DNA from: Arthrobacter sp. RIT-PI-e
Lineage (GTDB): Bacteria; Actinomycetota; Actinomycetes; Actinomycetales; Micrococcaceae
Length of the DNA: 39,592 nucleotides
Direction of reading: 5' to 3'
NCBI RefSeq assembly: GCF_001187915.1
Contig: NZ_LGIU01000056.1
Coordinates: forward strand, 1-39,592
Positions 35,029 to 39,592 of the stretch are shown here, piece by piece. The notes below the pieces were generated by a model. That model was not told where the DNA came from, did no database searches, and worked only from the letters and a program-made list of their open reading frames with translations. The translations under genes were made by a program, and so were the position numbers. Each line of letters starts with the position of its first letter. The stretch's first letter is position 1.

Positions 35029-35057
35029 ACGCTAGGCCAGGATCACGCGGTTTTCAA
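35029..35057 (-). promoter_or_regulatory. lexA promoter
   Basis: On the minus strand the -35 TTGAAA (35057-35052), a 17-bp spacer and the -10 TAGCGT (35034-35029) are near consensus. The start would be near 35022, leaving a leader of about 150 nt. No gene is seen in that leader. Confidence 0.65.
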
Positions 35058-35069
35058 ACATATGTTCGA
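35054..35069. promoter_or_regulatory. LexA operator over the lexA -35
   Basis: TCAAACATATGTTCGA fits TCGAAC-N4-GTTCGA at 11 of 12 positions. It overlaps the lexA -35, so it provides autorepression. Confidence 0.88.
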
Positions 35070-35076
35070 CCGAGTC

Positions 35077-35106
35077 TCGACAGTGATCGTCCATCAGTGC
35101 TAGAAA
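35077..35106 (+). promoter_or_regulatory. Promoter of the LysM gene
   Basis: TCGACA (35077-35082), an 18-bp spacer and TAGAAA (35101-35106), with an extended-10 TGC before it. The start would be near 35113, between the two SOS boxes. Confidence 0.5.
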
Positions 35107-35121
35107 TGAGTCCGGAAGAAA

Positions 35122-35137
35122 TAGAACACGTGTTCTA
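35122..35137. promoter_or_regulatory. Second LexA-type operator before the LysM gene
   Basis: TAGAACACGTGTTCTA is a perfect 16-bp palindrome and fits the SOS consensus at 10 of 12 positions. It lies just after the predicted start of the LysM transcript, a repressing position. Confidence 0.8.
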
Positions 35138-35186
35138 AAGCAGCTTCCTGAACGGGTTGATCGTTCGAAGGAAAAGAGGTAGATCG

Positions 35187-35786
35187 ATGGCACATGCAGT
35201 AGTTCTCGGGCAGGTGACCGCGGATCCCGCGTCGGTGATCACACGCCAGGAAGCGCACCTCCGCCTCGTCCGGGCGTCCTGGGCGGCGGCCAACGGGCTG
35301 TCACGCCCCATCGGCACTCCGATCGGGGGCACGCGGGAGTCCACGACCGCAGCGGGATCCACGGTCGTCTGGTCCTCCGCCCTGCGGCGCGATCGCCCCT
35401 CCTCGTCCGCCACCGTGGGCCCTGACGCCTTCCACCCGACCCGGGCGGGGGCGACGAACTCGTCCACGACGACCAACTCGTCCATGACACTGCCCCGCCG
35501 CGGTCGCTTCCTCCTGATCGGCCTTCCCCTCGCCCTGGGGGTCATCGCCCTGATCCTGCTGGGCGCATTCCTGACGTCGCAGGCGCAGGCGGGTGACGAC
35601 ACGCCGGTCTCCACGGTCACCCTGGAGGTGAGTGTGACCCCGGGGGAGACGCTGTGGGACCTCGCGGTCCGGCACTCCCCGGACCGCGACCCGCGCGTGG
35701 TGGTCGCCGAGATGGTGGAGCTCAACGATCTGCACACCTCGATCGTCCAGGCCGGTCAGCGCCTCCTGGTCCCGGTGGGACACTGA
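35187..35786 (+). CDS. LysM-domain membrane protein, probable SOS cell-division suppressor
   Basis: 199 residues. A Ser/Thr-rich, poorly conserved N-terminal region (1-100) is followed by one membrane helix RFLLIGLPLALGVIALILLGAFL (107-129) and a C-terminal LysM domain (about 145-197: VTPGETLWDLAVRHSPD, then VQAGQRLLVPV), which should face the cell wall. A gene of this build divergent from lexA matches DivS of Corynebacterium, ChiZ (Rv2719c) of Mycobacterium and YneA of Bacillus, SOS-induced division inhibitors. The function here is inference from position, domain and LexA boxes. The ATG at 35187 follows AAAAGAGG. Confidence 0.85.
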   Translation: MAHAVVLGQVTADPASVITRQEAHLRLVRASWAAANGLSRPIGTPIGGTRESTTAAGSTVVWSSALRRDRPSSSATVGPDAFHPTRAGATNSSTTTNSSMTLPRRGRFLLIGLPLALGVIALILLGAFLTSQAQAGDDTPVSTVTLEVSVTPGETLWDLAVRHSPDRDPRVVVAEMVELNDLHTSIVQAGQRLLVPVGH

Positions 35787-35836
35787 CCTCCCCGGGGAAC
35801 CGGTACCGCTCGTTGGTCCACACCCGACCGCTCCGT

Positions 35837-35842
35837 TAAGCT
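35837..35842 (+). promoter_or_regulatory. -10 element of the leaderless hisC promoter
   Basis: TAAGCT is followed by 6 nt and the GTG at 35849. No ribosome site is present. Confidence 0.5.
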
Positions 35843-35848
35843 CGGTGG

Positions 35849-36943
35849 GTGCCCTCTCCCTCCGACGCCCTCGCCGACCTGCCCCTGCGTGACGACCTCG
35901 TGGGCCTGCAGCCCTACGGCGCACCGCAGCTCGACGTACCCGTCCTCCTGAACGTCAACGAGAACACCTTCGGTGTGCCGGCGGACGTCCACGCGGCGAT
36001 CGTGGCAGCGGTGGCGGAGGCCGCGACCGGGTTGAACCGCTACCCGGACCGCGAGTTCGGCGAGCTGCGGCGGAATCTGGCGGACTACCTCGGCCACGGG
36101 CTGGTCCCCGATCAGCTGTGGGCCGCGAACGGGTCCAACGAGGTGATGCAGCAGCTCCTGCAGGCCTTCGGGGGTCCGGGGCGGACGGCGATCGGGTTCC
36201 CTCCCACCTACTCGATGTACCCGCTGCTCGCGAGCGGTACGGGGACCCGGTACGTCACCGCACCGCGGGGCGCGGCATACACCATGACGCCCGGGGACAC
36301 CGCCCGGGAGGTCCGGGAGTCGGGCGCCAACATCGTCTTCCTGTGCTCACCCAACAACCCCACCGGCACGGCCCTGGACCTCGAGGTGGTCGAGGCGGCC
36401 TACGAGGCCGGCGAGCAGGCCCGGGCGATCGTCATCGTCGACGAGGCCTACGGCGAGTTCACCCAGGACGGCACGCCGAGCGCCCTGACCCTCCTCCCGG
36501 GACGGCCGCGACTGGTGGTGTCACGCACCATGAGCAAGGCCTTCGCCCTCGCGGGGGCGAGGCTCGGGTACCTGGCCGCGGCACCGGAGATCGCCGACCC
36601 GCTCCGCCTCATCCGGTTGCCGTACCACCTCTCGGCCGTCACACAGGCGGTGGCGAACGCGGCCCTGACCCACGCGGGGACACTGCTGTCCAACGTGGAG
36701 GCCATCAAGGTGCAGCGCGACCGGATCGTGCGGGAGCTGGAGGCCCTGGGCCTCTCGCCGGCGCCGTCGGACGCGAACTTCGTCTTCTTCACGGGACTGG
36801 AGGATCCCCGGCGGATCTGGGAGGGGCTCCTCGAGGCGGGCGTGCTCATCCGCGACGTCGGTATCCCCGGGTCCCTGCGCGTGACCGCCGGCACCGAGCA
36901 GGAGACCACCCTGTTCCTGTCCACCCTGCGCGACCTGCTCTGA
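35849..36943 (+). CDS. hisC: Histidinol-phosphate aminotransferase
   Basis: PLP enzyme converting imidazole-acetol phosphate to histidinol phosphate. 364 residues. Family marks are [11 protein letters not shown] (34-44), [12 protein letters not shown] (63-74), [23 protein letters not shown] (166-175), VDEAYGEF and [17 protein letters not shown], with the PLP lysine at K230. It opens the histidine block. hisD and hisG, often in the same operon elsewhere, are not in the window. A strong hairpin follows the gene, so hisC may be a separate unit from hisB. Confidence 0.95.
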   Translation: MPSPSDALADLPLRDDLVGLQPYGAPQLDVPVLLNVNENTFGVPADVHAAIVAAVAEAATGLNRYPDREFGELRRNLADYLGHGLVPDQLWAANGSNEVMQQLLQAFGGPGRTAIGFPPTYSMYPLLASGTGTRYVTAPRGAAYTMTPGDTAREVRESGANIVFLCSPNNPTGTALDLEVVEAAYEAGEQARAIVIVDEAYGEFTQDGTPSALTLLPGRPRLVVSRTMSKAFALAGARLGYLAAAPEIADPLRLIRLPYHLSAVTQAVANAALTHAGTLLSNVEAIKVQRDRIVRELEALGLSPAPSDANFVFFTGLEDPRRIWEGLLEAGVLIRDVGIPGSLRVTAGTEQETTLFLSTLRDLL

Positions 36944-36962
36944 CTCCCCAGCGGGACTCCGG

Positions 36963-36987
36963 GGAGGAACCCGAGGGTGGTTCCTCC
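36963..36987 (+). terminator. Hairpin between hisC and hisB
   Basis: GGAGGAACC (36963-36971) and GGTTCCTCC (36979-36987) form a 9-bp perfect stem with a 7-nt loop, 20 nt after the hisC stop. The next bases are the -10 of the hisB promoter. Confidence 0.7.
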
Positions 36988-36993
36988 TAGACT
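36988..36993 (+). promoter_or_regulatory. -10 element before hisB
   Basis: TAGACT begins at the base after the hairpin. It lies 6 nt before a GTG (37000) and about 95 nt before hisB. Confidence 0.5.
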
Positions 36994-36999
36994 GGGACG

Positions 37000-37092
37000 G
37001 TGGTCCTCCCGCAGGCCCGCTCCCCATCCAGCACGGACCCCCGGGGCCGATCGATGCCCGGCCCCGTGCCGTGCACAGAAGGAATGCCATGA
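37000..37092 (+). CDS. Possible leaderless 30-codon upstream ORF of hisB
   Basis: A GTG lies 6 nt after TAGACT, the leaderless spacing used elsewhere here. The frame runs 30 codons, beginning [11 protein letters not shown] and ending PCTEGMP. Its TGA overlaps the hisB ATG as ATGA, the typical coupling junction. It is Pro/Ser-rich, has one Cys and no His, so it is not a histidine attenuator peptide. It may couple hisB translation to leaderless initiation. No homologue is known to me. Confidence 0.35.
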   Translation: MVLPQARSPSSTDPRGRSMPGPVPCTEGMP

Positions 37093-37706
37093 CAGTAGAC
37101 GCCGTACGTGCGCGCACCGCCCGGATCGAGCGGGTCACCAGCGAGTCCAGCGTGCTCGTGGAGCTGGACCTCGACGGGACGGGCGCCTCGAGCATCGACA
37201 CCTCGGTGCCCTTCTACGACCACATGCTCACCGCCCTGTCCAAGCATTCGCTCATCGACCTCACCGTCACGTCCTCCGGGGACACCCACATCGACGTGCA
37301 CCACACCGTGGAGGACACCGCCATCGCGATCGGGGAGGCCCTCCGGATCGCGCTGGGCACCAAGGCGGGGATCCGTCGCTTCGGGTCCGCCTCGGTGCCG
37401 CTCGACGAGGCGCTGGCCTCGGCCGTGGTGGACATCTCCGGACGCCCGTTCATCGTGCACGGCGGTGAACCCGCGGGGCAGGAGTACCACCTGATCGGGG
37501 GTCACTTCACGGGCTCGCTTACGCGCCACGTCCTGGAGGCGATCGCCCTGCACGCCCAGATCTGCCTCCACGTCACGGTGCTGGCCGGGCGCGACCCCCA
37601 CCACATCGTCGAAGCACAGTTCAAGGCCCTCGCCCGGGCACTGCGGGAAGCAGTGGAGTCCGATCCGAGGGTGGAGGGCATCCCCTCCACGAAGGGAGCA
37701 CTGTGA
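37089..37706 (+). CDS. hisB: Imidazoleglycerol-phosphate dehydratase
   Basis: Manganese enzyme of histidine synthesis. 205 residues, the stand-alone dehydratase without the phosphatase half. The metal-binding signatures are complete: [28 protein letters not shown], and HITVLAG-like [28 protein letters not shown]. The ATG has AGAAGGA about 5 nt upstream. Its TGA overlaps the hisH GTG by 4 nt. Confidence 0.96.
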   Translation: MTVDAVRARTARIERVTSESSVLVELDLDGTGASSIDTSVPFYDHMLTALSKHSLIDLTVTSSGDTHIDVHHTVEDTAIAIGEALRIALGTKAGIRRFGSASVPLDEALASAVVDISGRPFIVHGGEPAGQEYHLIGGHFTGSLTRHVLEAIALHAQICLHVTVLAGRDPHHIVEAQFKALARALREAVESDPRVEGIPSTKGAL

Positions 37707-38341
37707 GCAATCGCACCGTCACCGTCCTCGACTACGGATCGGGCAACGTACGCTCCGTGGTGCGTGCGCTCGAGCACGTGGGTGCCGACGTCACCCTCAG
37801 TGCCGATCCCGACGACGTCCTCACCGCCGACGGCCTCCTGGTGCCCGGCGTCGGTGCCTTCGCCGCGGTCATGAAGGGCCTGAAGGACGTGGACGCGCTG
37901 CGCATGATCGGCCGGCGGGTGGCCGGTGGCCGCCCGGTGCTCGGCATCTGCGTGGGGCTGCAGATCCTCTTCGACGAGGGGGTGGAGCACGGCGTCCGGG
38001 CGCCCGGGATGGGTGAATGGCCGGGAACCGTGGAGCGGCTGAAGGCCGAGGTGGTGCCGCACATGGGATGGAACACCGTGACCCCGCCGGAGGACACCGT
38101 GCTGTTCGACGGCCTCCGGGACGAGCGTTTCTACTTCGTCCACTCCTACGGCGTGCAGGACTGGTCCTTCGACGTCACGCAGCCGGCCATGAAGCCACCG
38201 CAGGTGACCTGGTCCGACCACGGGGGGCCGTTCATCGCCGCCGTGGAGAACGGCCCGCTGACCGCGACCCAGTTCCACCCCGAGAAGTCCGGCGACGCGG
38301 GCGCCCAGCTGCTCCGGAACTGGATCGGCAGTCTGCGGTGA
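37703..38341 (+). CDS. hisH: Imidazole glycerol phosphate synthase, glutaminase subunit
   Basis: Supplies ammonia from glutamine to HisF. 212 residues. Class I glutaminase marks: VPGVGAF (48-53), [10 protein letters not shown] with nucleophile Cys83, and the His/Glu partners in TQFHPEKSG near the end. The GTG overlaps the hisB stop. HisF is not in the window. Confidence 0.95.
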   Translation: MSNRTVTVLDYGSGNVRSVVRALEHVGADVTLSADPDDVLTADGLLVPGVGAFAAVMKGLKDVDALRMIGRRVAGGRPVLGICVGLQILFDEGVEHGVRAPGMGEWPGTVERLKAEVVPHMGWNTVTPPEDTVLFDGLRDERFYFVHSYGVQDWSFDVTQPAMKPPQVTWSDHGGPFIAAVENGPLTATQFHPEKSGDAGAQLLRNWIGSLR

Positions 38342-38345
38342 GCAG

Positions 38346-38504
38346 GTGCTGAGCCTCGTCCTCATGGGGGCCGCAGGGCTCCTCATCGGTGGTGCCTTCT
38401 CCCTCCGCGGGCAGGACTTCCCGCGCTGGGTCTGGATCGCCTTCCTGGTGCTCGCCGGGCTCTCCCTCCTGGCGGCCTACCTCTTCACCCTTCCCGGCGA
38501 GTAG
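38346..38504 (+). CDS. 52-residue membrane protein in the his operon
   Basis: Starts at a GTG 4 nt after the hisH stop and ends at TAG, in the gap before priA. It has two hydrophobic helices: [17 protein letters not shown] (4-20) and [18 protein letters not shown] (30-47). Between them is a short charged loop RGQDFPRW. The ribosome site is weak, so translation is probably coupled to hisH. Function unknown. From memory, small membrane ORFs sit here in related Arthrobacter genomes. Confidence 0.7.
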   Translation: MLSLVLMGAAGLLIGGAFSLRGQDFPRWVWIAFLVLAGLSLLAAYLFTLPGE

Positions 38505-38551
38505 CCGGTACACCTTCCACCGCGGCGCCGCCGCCCACCCGAAAGCAGATC

Positions 38552-39304
38552 ATGAGCCCCTTCTCCGATTCACCTTCCCTCGAGCTCCTTCCCGCGGTGG
38601 ACGTCGCGGACGGCCAGGCGGTGCGCCTGGTCCAGGGCGAGGCCGGCAGCGAGACCGGGTACGGGGACCCCCTCGACGCGGCCCTCGCCTGGCAGGAGGC
38701 CGGGGCCGAGTGGGTGCACCTGGTGGACCTCGACGCGGCCTTCGGTCGCGGGTCCAACCGCCACCTCCTCGAGCGCGTGGTCCGCCGGCTGGACATCAAG
38801 GTGGAGCTCTCCGGCGGCATCCGTGACGACGCCTCGCTGGAGGCCGCCCTCGAACTCGGGGCCACCCGGGTCAACCTCGGCACCGCGGCCCTGGAGAACC
38901 CGGAGTGGACCGAGCACGTGATCGCCCGCCACGGCGACGCCGTCGCCGTCGGCCTCGACGTACGCGGCACCACCCTCGCCGCCCGCGGCTGGACCGAGGA
39001 GGGCGGCGATCTGTGGGAGGTGCTGCAGCGCCTGGAGAACGCCGGGTGCGCCCGGTACGTGGTCACGGACGTGACGAAGGACGGCACGCTGAAGGGCCCG
39101 AACGTGTCACTGCTGCGCGAGGTGCTCGCGCGGACCGCCCGGCCCGTCGTGGCCTCCGGCGGCATCTCCAGCCTCGAGGACATCGCAGCCCTGCGGGAGC
39201 TGGTACCGCACGGACTCGAGGGTGCGATCGTGGGCAAGGCACTCTACGCGGGGGCGTTCACGCTGCCTCAGGCGCTGGACGTGGCGGGACAGCCCGAGGC
39301 GTGA
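38552..39304 (+). CDS. priA: Bifunctional HisA/TrpF phosphoribosyl isomerase A
   Basis: Beta-alpha barrel isomerase for the ProFAR step of histidine synthesis. In actinobacteria the same enzyme usually also does the TrpF step of tryptophan synthesis. 250 residues. [18 protein letters not shown] (12-29), [28 protein letters not shown] and [13 protein letters not shown] match PriA. The paired aspartates in AVDVADG and TDVTKDGT are kept. The ATG lies about 47 nt after the small membrane gene. Its stop overlaps the next gene by 4 nt. Dual function is inferred from the family. Confidence 0.92.
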   Translation: MSPFSDSPSLELLPAVDVADGQAVRLVQGEAGSETGYGDPLDAALAWQEAGAEWVHLVDLDAAFGRGSNRHLLERVVRRLDIKVELSGGIRDDASLEAALELGATRVNLGTAALENPEWTEHVIARHGDAVAVGLDVRGTTLAARGWTEEGGDLWEVLQRLENAGCARYVVTDVTKDGTLKGPNVSLLREVLARTARPVVASGGISSLEDIAALRELVPHGLEGAIVGKALYAGAFTLPQALDVAGQPEA

Positions 39305-39592
39305 GCGGACGGCAGCTCCCCGCCCACATCGCGGCGGCGCTGGCGGGCAACGCGCGGAATCTCACCGACTCCGCGGGGCAGGCGTGGGCCGGTCGGGACC
39401 TCTCCGGACCGGACAACCCGCTCCATGCCTTCGACGACGACGACGGCGCTGCGGACGCCGGTCTCGCCGCCGCCGTCGGGCGGTTGCGCGAGGACGCGGC
39501 CTCGCCGGGGCCCGGCGAGCGCGGCGTCGTGGAGGCGCTGGCCGCGGCGAGGGTGTTCATCCCCGTCGTCGCGGAGCTGGCCCAGCCGGAAC
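39301..39592 (+). CDS. SseB-family protein, partial at the window end
   Basis: The GTG at 39301 overlaps the priA stop (GTGA). 97 codons are visible and the frame is open to the last base. [47 protein letters not shown] and [11 protein letters not shown] match the N-terminus of actinobacterial SseB-like proteins that follow priA. Function is not established. The C-terminal part is outside the window. Confidence 0.75.
   Translation, partial: MSGRQLPAHIAAALAGNARNLTDSAGQAWAGRDLSGPDNPLHAFDDDDGAADAGLAAAVGRLREDAASPGPGERGVVEALAAARVFIPVVAELAQPE

Noticed and set aside
36944..37088. Histidine attenuator or T-box before hisB
   Set aside because: No run of His codons in the small ORF and no T-box sequence. 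The hairpin lies before, not after, the predicted transcription start.

Overview
This is a chromosomal window from a very GC-rich actinobacterium (my reading: close to 70% G+C, strong G/C third positions, many GTG and TTG starts). Protein wording and gene order point to the Micrococcaceae (Arthrobacter/Kocuria/Micrococcus relatives). That assignment is inference from remembered family sequences, not a search. I saw no rRNA, tRNA, CRISPR array, prophage or insertion sequence.

Layout. (1) 1-5678: ribF, rpsO, pnp and an M16 zinc protease, with strong hairpins after rpsO and pnp. (2) 5736-13076: an accessory block. It holds a saccharopine-dehydrogenase-like reductase, then molybdenum cofactor (Moco) genes in two divergent arms: moaA-moaD leftward, and a membrane-anchored molybdopterin oxidoreductase-moeA-moaC-mog-moaE rightward. 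(3) 13087-18300: lysine/diaminopimelate genes dapB and dapA, around a small two-helix membrane protein and a leftward multi-pass acyltransferase-like gene, then RNase J. (4) 18350-23880: ftsK, pgsA, the cinA domain gene, clgR, a marR-type repressor and a DUF3046 gene. (5) 24094-30227: recA, recX, miaB, miaA, dapF, and a convergent methyltransferase gene broken by a frameshift. (6) 30350-35786: hflX, a DinG-type helicase, and lexA divergent from a LysM membrane protein. (7) 35849-39592: hisC, hisB, hisH, a 52-residue membrane protein, priA (hisA) and the start of an sseB-family gene that runs off the window.

How the genes work together. The order ftsK-pgsA-clgR-recA-recX-miaB-miaA-dapF-hflX-lexA is the conserved actinobacterial core order. 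The DNA-damage response is well represented: LexA-type operators lie upstream of recA and, as a pair, between lexA and the LysM gene, whose position and build match known SOS division suppressors. The RNA-decay enzymes PNPase and RNase J both lie here, as do two dap genes and dapF. The Moco block looks self-contained for a sulfite-oxidase-type enzyme that uses undecorated molybdopterin.

Main points for a second look. dapB has lost its signature histidines and other conserved residues, and the changes build C and G runs. dapF has no stop codon before its own terminator hairpin. The neighbouring methyltransferase carries a one-base frameshift. A -10-like TANNNT hexamer 6 or 7 nt before the start codon recurs at eleven genes (leaderless transcription). 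By the same logic, two unannotated leaderless upstream ORFs appear before hisB and recA. I found no clearly new defence or mobile system; the window is mostly core genome.
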